This document shows, one piece after another, positions 9,608 through 16,189 of a stretch of 17,476 nt of DNA. The stretch covers positions 1 to 17,476 of the forward strand of contig MWAR01000140.1 of NCBI GenBank assembly GCA_002068715.1, written 5' to 3'. The stretch is from a bacterium ADurb.Bin374 (GTDB taxonomy: Bacteria > Riflebacteria > Ozemobacteria > Ozemobacterales > Ozemobacteraceae). The position numbers and the translations under genes are program-made. Each line of letters starts with the position of its first letter. Position 1 is the stretch's first letter. The notes below the pieces were generated by a model. That model saw only the letters and a program-made list of their open reading frames with translations, made no database searches and was not told where the DNA came from.

Positions 9608-10186
9608 ATGCCTGTTCGAAACGAAATGCCGACACCGGAAGAAGCCGCATTGGTCGAGAAACTGCTCGGCCGGCCGGCCAAGCTGCCCTACCGCATCGCG
9701 ACCCGGTGCGGCGACGGTATGCCACAGGTTCTCCAGGCCGATCCGGTGTATCAGGAAAACGGCCGATGGAAGCCGTTTCCGACCTTTCTCTGGCTCGTCT
9801 GCCCACGCCTTCGCTACGAAGTCGCGAAACTCGAAGCGGCCCAGGAGGTCCAGATGTTTTCGAAAAGACTGGCGGAAGATGCGGGTTTCCGGGAGCGATT
9901 CGTCGAAGGGCAGAAGCATCTGCAGACGCAACGGCTTGCCCTGGCAGAGGAAATTGCGGGCAATCCGCTTCCGGATGACGTTCATTCGGTGCTTTCGGCG
10001 ACGAATATCGTCGGCAGCCGAAGCATGTTCGGCGTGAAGTGTCTCCATGCCCATGTGGCTCAGACACTCAGTTTCGGTTCGAACCCCATCGGCGACGACG
10101 TTCTCGCACGTGTCGGACCATGCGACAAGTCCATGAACTGCCGTCAGGTGCTCCCACCCCGCTCTCACGGAAAGGCAAAACGATGA
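9608..10186 (+). CDS. DUF501-family protein, translationally coupled to flgF
   Basis: The 192-residue cytoplasmic protein has no signal peptide or membrane segment. It carries the DUF501 landmarks: RCGDGMPQV (33-41), PFPTFLWLVCP (57-67), GSRSMFGVKCLHAHVAQTL (136-154) and NPIGDDV (159-165), plus a late Cys pair CDKSMNC (172-178). Conserved Cys and His residues suggest metal or nucleophile chemistry, but the function of this family is not established. AGGA in the stretch before ATG 9608 gives suitable spacing; the in-frame ATG at 9596 has no room for a ribosome-binding site. Its stop overlaps the flgF start (ATGA, 10183-10186), so it is very likely co-translated with flagellar genes. I cannot say whether it acts in flagellar assembly or is simply carried in the operon. 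Confidence 0.82.
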   Translation: MPVRNEMPTPEEAALVEKLLGRPAKLPYRIATRCGDGMPQVLQADPVYQENGRWKPFPTFLWLVCPRLRYEVAKLEAAQEVQMFSKRLAEDAGFRERFVEGQKHLQTQRLALAEEIAGNPLPDDVHSVLSATNIVGSRSMFGVKCLHAHVAQTLSFGSNPIGDDVLARVGPCDKSMNCRQVLPPRSHGKAKR

Positions 10187-11031
10187 TACGCGGCATCTAC
10201 ACGTCGGCGTCCTCGATGCTGGTGGAGACAATCCGCCAGGATATGATCGCGAACAACCTCGCGAACGTCGACACCGTCGGCTACAAGCGGGACCAGGGCG
10301 TGTTCAAGGAACTGCCCACTATGGTGCTCAACCGCGTCAACGACGGCCAGCTGTATCCCCCGCGGCCGTTCGAGAACGCCCCGAAGATCGGCAAGGTCGG
10401 CACGGGCGTCATCCTGGACGAATCCTACACGGATTTTTCCCTCGGGAAGCTCCAATACACCGACAACGAGCTGGACTGCGCGCTCGAGAACGCCAAGGCC
10501 TTTTTCCTGATGGAAACGCCGAACGGCATCCGCTACTCGCGCGACGGTGTGTTCACCATGAACCAGGACGGCTACCTCACGAACATGAACGGCGATTTCG
10601 TGATGGCCGAGCCCGAACCGCCGCGCAACATCGAAGACAGGCTTCTCGTCGCACAAGACGGAACGCCGAACGCAGCGCTGGACATCGGCCGCGTGCAGGT
10701 CGGGCCGACGGACAAGATCACGCTCGACACCGAAGGCCGGGTGCTGGTCAACGGCGCGCCCCGGTTCCGCCTCGTGCGGGGCATGGCTTCAGACCGCAAG
10801 GCATTCCGCAAGGAGAACACGAACAATTTCACCCGCGCGTACGGCGACGTACAGCGCGCAGACGGGAAGGTGAAGATCGGATACGTGGAGAAGCCGAACT
10901 TCAGTCTCGTCGAGGAAATGGTCAAGATGATCGAGGTTTCACGCGCCTATGAAGCGAATTCCAAGTGCATTCAGGCGCACGACTCCCTGCTCGACAAGGT
11001 CGTCAACTCCGTCGGGCCGACACGCCGCTGA
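10183..11031 (+). CDS. flgF: Flagellar proximal/distal rod protein FlgF
   Basis: The 282-residue protein is of the flagellar rod/hook family. The N-terminal rod motif is IRGIYTSASSMLVETIRQDM followed by IANNLANVDTVGYKR. A central D1-type domain contains NAKAFFLMETPNGIRYSRDG, and the C-terminal helix reads [19 protein letters not shown]. FlgF forms part of the rod that spans the periplasm, next to FlgG. ATG 10183 fits the family N-terminus exactly; the frame is open further upstream to an ATG at 10039, but those 48 residues overlap the DUF501 gene and are not family-like. Only a weak AAAGG precedes the start, consistent with coupling to the overlapping upstream gene. flgG follows after 28 bp. 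Confidence 0.93.
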   Translation: MIRGIYTSASSMLVETIRQDMIANNLANVDTVGYKRDQGVFKELPTMVLNRVNDGQLYPPRPFENAPKIGKVGTGVILDESYTDFSLGKLQYTDNELDCALENAKAFFLMETPNGIRYSRDGVFTMNQDGYLTNMNGDFVMAEPEPPRNIEDRLLVAQDGTPNAALDIGRVQVGPTDKITLDTEGRVLVNGAPRFRLVRGMASDRKAFRKENTNNFTRAYGDVQRADGKVKIGYVEKPNFSLVEEMVKMIEVSRAYEANSKCIQAHDSLLDKVVNSVGPTRR

Positions 11032-11059
11032 TGAAACACAAGACGGGAGGTAACCAGCC

Positions 11060-11848
11060 ATGATGCGATCGCTGTGGTCCGCTTCGACCGGCATGAAGGG
11101 CCAGGAAATGAACATCGACGTCATTTCCAACAACCTGGCCAACGTCACGACGACGGGCTTCAAAAAAGACCGTGTCGACTTCCAGGACCTGATCTATCAG
11201 ACGCTCAAGGAGCCCGGCACGCCGATCTCGACGGGCAACAACTATCCGGTCGGCATCCAGCTCGGCCACGGCGTCCGGCCGGTCGCCATCACGAAGATCT
11301 TCACCCAGGGCGAGTTCCAGCAGAGCGACCAGCCGCTCGACGTCGTCATCACCGGCAAGGGCTTCTTCCAGGTTCAGCTGCCCAACGGCGAGATCGGCTA
11401 CACCCGGGACGGCGCATGGAAGCTGGACAGCAACGGCATGATCGTGACCAGCGACGGGTATTCGGTGCTTCCGAACATCACCATGCCGCAGGACGCCATC
11501 GGCATCAACATCACCCCCTCCGGCATCGTCGCCGCGAAAATGCCGAACCAGGCCGATCTCCAGGTTCTCGGCCAGATCGAAACCGCCGACTTCATCAATC
11601 CGGCCGGCCTCAAATCGATCGGCAGGAACCTGTTCACGGTCACCGGCAGCTCGGGAGAACCGATCGTCGGCATTCCCGGCACGCAGGAGCTCGGCGAGAT
11701 CGAGCAGGGCTACGTCGAAATGTCGAACGTGAAGGTCGTCGAGGAAATGGTGAACATGATCGTGGCGCAGCGCGCATACGAAGCGAACTCGAAGACGATC
11801 CAGACATCCGACTCGATGCTCCAGATCGCCAACAACCTGCGCCGCTAA
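11060..11848 (+). CDS. flgG: Flagellar distal rod protein FlgG
   Basis: The 262-residue length is typical of FlgG. Seen are [35 protein letters not shown], the D1 region [20 protein letters not shown] with YTRDGAW, the segment [14 protein letters not shown], and the C-terminal [20 protein letters not shown] and [17 protein letters not shown]. FlgG is the main distal rod subunit around which the P and L rings form. GGGAGG at 11045-11050 lies 9 nt before ATG 11060. It sits between flgF and flgA in the same orientation with gaps of 28 and 14 bp, so it is operonic. Confidence 0.97.
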   Translation: MMRSLWSASTGMKGQEMNIDVISNNLANVTTTGFKKDRVDFQDLIYQTLKEPGTPISTGNNYPVGIQLGHGVRPVAITKIFTQGEFQQSDQPLDVVITGKGFFQVQLPNGEIGYTRDGAWKLDSNGMIVTSDGYSVLPNITMPQDAIGINITPSGIVAAKMPNQADLQVLGQIETADFINPAGLKSIGRNLFTVTGSSGEPIVGIPGTQELGEIEQGYVEMSNVKVVEEMVNMIVAQRAYEANSKTIQTSDSMLQIANNLRR

Positions 11849-11862
11849 GGAGTTCCTGACTG

Positions 11863-13011
11863 ATGGCTCACCCCGGCTCGATATCTGAATCCGGCATGTT
11901 GAAACCGGCTGTCCGCCTCGCAGGAACGGCTCTGCTGGCCCTTCTCTTCGCGAACGGCGTCGGTTGTCTCCCCGCCCATGCGGCTACATCCCCGATGCTA
12001 CCTGTGAAATCGACCGTTCTCGTGACCGACGGGCGCGTCGACGCATCGATGCTGGTCGGAAGCGATGCCGCGCCTTCGGTGAAAGCCGCGCTGGCGAAAA
12101 TCCCGGTCGGATTCATTTCGGAGCCGCTCGGCTCCATCACGCTGCATCGGAGCGAGCTGAGTCAGAAGCTGGGAAGCTTCGCGACCATGTTCGAACTGCC
12201 ACAGCGTGTCCAGGTGTTGAGAAAAGGCGCGATGCTCTCCGGCGAAGAGATTGCCGCGAAAGTGCGCGAACTCTGTTACGAGCGCATAGAAAAAGAAATC
12301 GCCGGCGAAGTCCGGATCGATCTGTCGAATCTCCCGCGCCACATCGTTCTTCCCGAGCCGCCCGAAACCTGGGTGCTGACGCCGATGTCCTCCAACAAGC
12401 TCGGCATGCGCGTGTTCCAGCTCGAGGCTCGTTGCGGGGAAACGACGGTCCGGCAGATCATCCAGGCCGACGTTTCGAGAACCGTTCGGGTCGCCCGGCT
12501 CCGGCGGCTGGCGAAGCGGGGTGAGTGCCTGTCGGCGAGCGACCTGATCGAGGAAACGATCCGCCTGCGCAACGACCAGCCCAACCCGGTCGTGGCGATC
12601 GGCGAGGCGGTCGGGAAACAGCTTGCGAACTTCAAATCACCCGGCACCATCGTCAGGGCGAGTGATCTGGCATCGGCATGCGGTCCCGAACCGAAGCAGA
12701 ATAAAATTTCCAGTAATATACATTCACCCGTGAAATCCGGTCCCGACGACCATGTGGAGTCGCCGGCCCTTCCCGGGGAAACGGGTCCCGAGCCGGTCGT
12801 CGCCGAGAATACGGCAAGCGGGTATCTGGTCAAGAACGGGGACAAGGTGGAGTTCACCGTGAAGACCGGAAGCCTCTGCCTGGTCGTGCCCGCGAAGGCA
12901 TTGCAGAACGGCCGCGCCGGCGAATCCATCAGGCTTCTCAACCTCCAGAACAATCGCCCGATCAAGGGCATCATCACCTCGGAAGGAAAAGTGGAACATG
13001 TCGCGAACTAG
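11863..13011 (+). CDS. flgA: P-ring assembly chaperone FlgA, with an insertion splitting the SAF domain
   Basis: The 382-residue periplasmic protein has a signal peptide to about residue 40 (AGTALLALLFANGVG, cut after AHA). The C-terminal third has the SAF-type layout: VRVARLRRLAKRGECLSASD (208-227), VGKQLANFKSPGTIVRASDL (250-269), then YLVKNGDKVEFTVKTGSLCL (321-340) and ALQNG-RAGESIRLLN. FlgA escorts FlgI to the rod for P-ring formation. Between ASDLA (270) and YLVKNGD (321) is a roughly 50-residue low-complexity, Pro/Ser/Glu-rich insertion where the family normally continues within a few residues. AAGGAG at 11847-11852 supports ATG 11863; ATG 11896 has no such site. Its end overlaps flgH by 14 bp. 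Longer than most FlgA proteins. Confidence 0.88.
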   Translation: MAHPGSISESGMLKPAVRLAGTALLALLFANGVGCLPAHAATSPMLPVKSTVLVTDGRVDASMLVGSDAAPSVKAALAKIPVGFISEPLGSITLHRSELSQKLGSFATMFELPQRVQVLRKGAMLSGEEIAAKVRELCYERIEKEIAGEVRIDLSNLPRHIVLPEPPETWVLTPMSSNKLGMRVFQLEARCGETTVRQIIQADVSRTVRVARLRRLAKRGECLSASDLIEETIRLRNDQPNPVVAIGEAVGKQLANFKSPGTIVRASDLASACGPEPKQNKISSNIHSPVKSGPDDHVESPALPGETGPEPVVAENTASGYLVKNGDKVEFTVKTGSLCLVVPAKALQNGRAGESIRLLNLQNNRPIKGIITSEGKVEHVAN

Positions 13012-13597
13012 CATTTCCCGTCTGCTCGTGGTAGCTCTCTTCGCCTGCGCCGCCTCCGCCGCCTCGGGGGCTTCGCTCTGGCTGAACGGCCGCGATCTTT
13101 ATTCCTCTCAGGGCGCCCATGAATACAAGGCCGGCGACATCATCACCGTCGTGATCGCCGAATCGGCAACGGCCCAGCAGGCGGCGAAGACCAACACACA
13201 GGATGATGCATCCATCGAGATCAAATCGGATCCGCAGGTCCCGTTCTTCAAAAAGGTCGTAAGCCAGTTCATCGGGAAGAACGAGATCAAGAACTCCACG
13301 AACGGCAACGGCACTACAACCCGCACCGGCAAACTCGACGGCACCGTCACGACAACCGTCATGGAAGTCCTGCCAAACGGGAACCTGATGCTCGAAGGCA
13401 GCCGCTCTGTCCGGGTCAACCGTGAGACGCAAATTCTCAGGGTCAAAGGCATCGCCCGCCCCAGGGACATCAACGCGAACAACGAGGTCAAATCCAGCCT
13501 GCTCGCGAACGCGGACATCAAGTATGAGGGCAAGGGTTCGATCGGCTCGACGCAGAAGCCGGGCCTGATGACCCAGATCACACAGTTCGTTTTCTAA
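12998..13597 (+). CDS. flgH: Flagellar L-ring protein FlgH
   Basis: The 199-residue outer-membrane ring protein has an exported N-terminus (SRLLVVALFACAASAASG), then the family hallmark SLWLNGRDLYSSQGAHEYK followed by AGDIITVVIAESATAQQAAK. The middle has TGKLDGTVTTTVMEVLPNGN, LMLEGSRSVRVNRETQ and LRVKGIARPRDIN, and the end is LMTQITQFVF. FlgH is usually a lipoprotein; the only Cys is residue 17 in A-L-F-A-C, a borderline lipobox with Arg9 residues before it, so lipidation is uncertain. Presence of an L ring shows that this organism has an outer membrane. The start overlaps the end of flgA by 14 bp, so translation is coupled. A strong terminator follows 18 bp after its stop. Confidence 0.95.
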   Translation: MSRTSISRLLVVALFACAASAASGASLWLNGRDLYSSQGAHEYKAGDIITVVIAESATAQQAAKTNTQDDASIEIKSDPQVPFFKKVVSQFIGKNEIKNSTNGNGTTTRTGKLDGTVTTTVMEVLPNGNLMLEGSRSVRVNRETQILRVKGIARPRDINANNEVKSSLLANADIKYEGKGSIGSTQKPGLMTQITQFVF

Positions 13598-13615
13598 CGC
13601 CTCCTCACTCGCAGA

Positions 13616-13648
13616 ATCGGGCCTCCCACCGGGCGGCCCGATTTTTTT
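13616..13648 (+). terminator. Rho-independent terminator between flgH and flgI
   Basis: ATCGGGCC (13616-13623) pairs perfectly with GGCCCGAT (13635-13642), with a smaller CCC/GGG helix inside the loop, and a run of T follows to 13648. It separates flgH from flgI, which are usually adjacent in one operon. Confidence 0.88.
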
Positions 13649-13760
13649 CCGCAGGAAAAGGGGATCGATGTCTTCGGCATGAGGGGCCGCATGCCGATAC
13701 ATTTACTGGAGAAGAGTATTTTGCCCCCGTCCGATCATCTTGTTTTCCGAGGAACAGACC

Positions 13761-14873
13761 GTGAAACGATTTTCTGCAGTCAGATGCGGTTCGGTTGTAG
13801 CCCTGGCCCTGGCCGGCGTGCTGACGTTCGGCGATGGGTGCCCGCTCTGGGCTGAAGCGCAGGTTCGTATCAAGGACATCGCGCATATCAATTCCGCCCG
13901 GGAATATCAGATCCTCGGTTATGGCCTGGTGACGGGCCTCGACGGCACGGGCGACAAGACGGCCATGAGCACGGAAATGATGAAGGGCATGCTCCAGAAC
14001 ATGGGCATGCAGATCGACGCGGCCGCCATCCAGACGAAAAATTGCGCCGCCGTCGTCGTAACGGGGATGCTTCCGGCGTTCGGGCGGGCCGGCGAATCCT
14101 TCGACGTGACCATCAGCTCGATCGGTGATTGCAAGAGCCTCCAGGGCGGCGTCCTGCTTCCGACGCTTCTGAAGGGCGGCGACGGCCAGGTGTATGCCGT
14201 GGCGCAAGGCAACATCTCGATCGGCGGCTTTCAGGCCGGAACGGCCGGGGGCGGAGGGGCGGCAGGCGGGAATGTTCCGCAGAAGAACCATCTCACGGTG
14301 GCGCAGATTCCGAACGGCGCCATCCAGGAGCGGGAAGTCGGGGACGTTTTCGGGCAGGACGGCACGTTCAGCCTGATTCTGCAACGCAAGGACACGGCGA
14401 TATCCCGCAAGGTGAAGGAGACGATCGACCGCAAGTTCGGCGAGGGTTGGGCGAAGATTTCCAACCCGGGCACCCTGGATCTGACGATTCCGAGCAGTTT
14501 CAAAGACGATCCGGTCAGCTTCGCGGCCGCGATCGACGAGCTGACGTTGACGGTTGAAGAGCCGAACCGCGTCGTCATCAACGAGCGCACGGGCACGGTC
14601 ATCGTCGGCAACAAGGTGCGCATCAACAAGGTCGCCATTTCCCAGAGCGGCCTGAAGATCGAGATCGGCGACAATGCACAGCGCACCCCGTCCGGCGGCG
14701 GCGCGAAGCAGCAGCCCAAGAGCGGAAGCCTCGTGGCGATACAGGGTGAAACTACGGTCGACGATCTCGTATCCGCCCTCAACAGCGTCGGGGCGTCACC
14801 CAAGGACCTGATCGCGATCTTTCAAGCCATAGAAGCTGCCGGAGCTCTGAACGGCGAGCTGAAGATCATGTAA
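13761..14873 (+). CDS. flgI: Flagellar P-ring protein FlgI
   Basis: The 370-residue periplasmic protein has a signal peptide (VVALALAGVLTFGDG, cut near AEA about residue 33). The core is strongly FlgI-like: VRIKDIAHINSAREYQILGY, GLVTGLDGTGDKT, the NMGMQIDAAAIQTKNCAAVV stretch, TLLKGGDGQVYAVAQGNISI, then VEEPNRVVINERTGTVIVG, and the C-terminal TTVDDLVSALNSVGASPKDL with IAIFQAIEAAGAL. A GGGGAAGG insertion at about 165-175 is low complexity. GTG 13761 has a GAGGAA site 8 nt upstream and gives a standard signal peptide; TTG 13740 would add seven residues before it. FlgI polymerises into the ring through peptidoglycan with help from FlgA. It is preceded by a terminator, so it has its own promoter or depends on readthrough. 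Confidence 0.96.
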   Translation: MKRFSAVRCGSVVALALAGVLTFGDGCPLWAEAQVRIKDIAHINSAREYQILGYGLVTGLDGTGDKTAMSTEMMKGMLQNMGMQIDAAAIQTKNCAAVVVTGMLPAFGRAGESFDVTISSIGDCKSLQGGVLLPTLLKGGDGQVYAVAQGNISIGGFQAGTAGGGGAAGGNVPQKNHLTVAQIPNGAIQEREVGDVFGQDGTFSLILQRKDTAISRKVKETIDRKFGEGWAKISNPGTLDLTIPSSFKDDPVSFAAAIDELTLTVEEPNRVVINERTGTVIVGNKVRINKVAISQSGLKIEIGDNAQRTPSGGGAKQQPKSGSLVAIQGETTVDDLVSALNSVGASPKDLIAIFQAIEAAGALNGELKIM

Positions 14874-14895
14874 CGCAGAAATTTGTTCCCGTGCC

Positions 14896-14924
14896 TTGAT
14901 CTTTTCGAGAGGGTATGCTATGGT
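14896..14924 (+). promoter_or_regulatory. Candidate sigma-70-type promoter upstream of the TPR gene
   Basis: TTGATC (14896-14901) and TATGGT (14919-14924) are 17 nt apart, each matching 4/6 of the consensus, in the 118-bp gap after flgI. It would give a leader of about 60 nt carrying the palindromes described at 14957-14979. Confidence 0.35.
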
Positions 14925-14956
14925 TTGTCGGATTTCGCTTCCCCCCTCTCTTCCCC

Positions 14957-14979
14957 AGATATATCTTGGAAATATTCCA
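14957..14979. promoter_or_regulatory. Two adjacent palindromes in the TPR gene leader
   Basis: AGATATATCT (14957-14966) is a perfect 10-bp palindrome and TGGAAATATTCCA (14967-14979) is an inverted repeat with a 3-nt centre, abutting it. They lie between the candidate promoter and the AGGAG ribosome-binding site (14979-14983). They could be operators or a small RNA structure over the start region. Confidence 0.3.
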
Positions 14980-14991
14980 GGAGATGAACGC

Positions 14992-15828
14992 ATGATCAAC
15001 ATCGAGGATCGGGATCTCGCCAACCAGCACTTCGACCGTGGTCTGTCATTCGACATGCGCGGCAAACTCACCGACGCCATCACCGAAATGGAGAAGGCCG
15101 TCAAGCTCGACCCCCTGTTCGCCGAGGCATATAACAAGCTCGGCGACTTTTATATGAAGAAGGGTCTCATCTCCGAAGCCGTCGAGATGTTCAAGAAATC
15201 GAGCGAGCTCAAGCCCGAGGTCGAGAATTCCCATTTCGATCTCGGTTGCGCCTACGCGCATCTCGGGCGCCATTCCGAAGCGCTCTACGAGTTCCAGAAA
15301 GCGCTGAGCATCGACCCGAAGCATTTCGAGATCTACGGTCGCATGGGCCACGTGTATCTCGAGATGGCGATGTATGGCGAAGCGATCGAAAACCTGAAAC
15401 GGGCCCTCGTGAAAGATCCGGGCGACGTCATGGCCCGGTTCATGCTCGGCCAGGCGCTGATGCAGGTGAACCATCCGATCGAGGCGATCCAGCAGTTCGA
15501 GAAGGTGATCGAGCACTACTCGAACCTGGTCCGGTTCAAGAACCGGTATGCCGAAGGGCATTATTATATCGGTCGCAGCTACTTTTTCCTGCAGCAGCAC
15601 GAGAAGGCCGTCGAATACCTGCTCAAGGCCGTCGAATACGACACCGACGAGATCGATTTTCATTACAGTTTCGGCATGTTGTACAGCGACGCCGACGCTT
15701 TCTTCGCTCTCGCCGAAGCCCAGCAGGCGACGGGAGATTTTGCCGCCGCGCGCGAAAACCTGCGCAAGGCCGTCGAGCTCGAGCCGAAGAACGATCGGTT
15801 CCGGGCCCTGCAGCAGAAACTGAGCTAG
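14992..15828 (+). CDS. TPR-repeat protein between flgI and flgJ
   Basis: The 278-residue soluble protein is built almost entirely of tetratricopeptide repeats from residue 5 to the end, about seven copies: for example ANQHFDRGLSFDMRGKLTDA, then AYNKLGDFYMKKGLISEAVE, HFDLGCAYAHLGRHSEALYE, IYGRMGHVYLEMAMYGEAIE, and ALAEAQQATGDFAAARENLR. There is no signal peptide or membrane segment, so it is probably a cytoplasmic scaffold. AGGAG at 14979-14983 is 8 nt from ATG 14992; the frame runs upstream to a TTG at 14896 but that part lacks TPR character. flgJ follows after 9 bp, so it is likely co-transcribed with the flagellar gene. Function is unknown; flagellar assembly or motility regulation is a guess from position. 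Confidence 0.85.
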   Translation: MINIEDRDLANQHFDRGLSFDMRGKLTDAITEMEKAVKLDPLFAEAYNKLGDFYMKKGLISEAVEMFKKSSELKPEVENSHFDLGCAYAHLGRHSEALYEFQKALSIDPKHFEIYGRMGHVYLEMAMYGEAIENLKRALVKDPGDVMARFMLGQALMQVNHPIEAIQQFEKVIEHYSNLVRFKNRYAEGHYYIGRSYFFLQQHEKAVEYLLKAVEYDTDEIDFHYSFGMLYSDADAFFALAEAQQATGDFAAARENLRKAVELEPKNDRFRALQQKLS

Positions 15829-15837
15829 GAGCGTCGT

Positions 15838-16170
15838 TTGGAAAGCATTCGCCGGTTGTCGACCCCGTCGGGCGTTTCTGCCAAAGAAACCGTGCCCGGC
15901 TACGATCGGCTGTCCGACGACAAGAAAAAAGAGCTGAAGAAGCTCGAGTCGGCCTGCAACGATTTCGAATCGATCTTCGTCATGCAGATGATGAAGGAAA
16001 TGAGGAAGACGGTCCACAAGACCGGCCTCGTGAGCGGCGGCATGGCGGAAAATATATTCACCGATATGCTCGACCAGGAGCGGTCGAAGAACGCCCCGGT
16101 CGGCGTCGGGCAGATCCTTTTCAAGGAGCTGGCACGTGCCATTGTCCCGCCGACGAGAAAACCCCGCTGA
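15838..16170 (+). CDS. flgJ: FlgJ-type rod-binding protein without muramidase domain
   Basis: The short protein of 110 residues carries the rod-binding domain of FlgJ: KELKKLESACNDFESIFVMQ with MMKEMRKTVHKTGLVSGGMA, ENIFTDMLDQE and GVGQILFKELAR. In E. coli FlgJ this domain (about 100 residues) is fused to a C-terminal glucosaminidase that opens peptidoglycan for the rod. Here the protein ends after the first domain, as in many other diderms, where a separate hydrolase does the cutting; none is visible in this window. The start is TTG 15838 with AGGAG 8 nt upstream. It lies 9 bp after the TPR gene and 19 bp before rho. Confidence 0.85.
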   Translation: MESIRRLSTPSGVSAKETVPGYDRLSDDKKKELKKLESACNDFESIFVMQMMKEMRKTVHKTGLVSGGMAENIFTDMLDQERSKNAPVGVGQILFKELARAIVPPTRKPR

Positions 16171-16189
16171 ATCCGGGAAGGATACATTG

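Noticed and set aside
10039..10182. N-terminal extension of FlgF from ATG 10039
   Set aside because: Those 48 residues are Arg-rich, overlap the DUF501 gene, and precede a perfect rod-protein N-terminus at 10183.
13670..13700. Sigma-28 flagellar promoter before flgI (GCCGATAC at 13693-13700)
   Set aside because: The -10-like element matches 7 of 8 bases of GCCGATAA, but nothing like TAAA is found 15 nt upstream.
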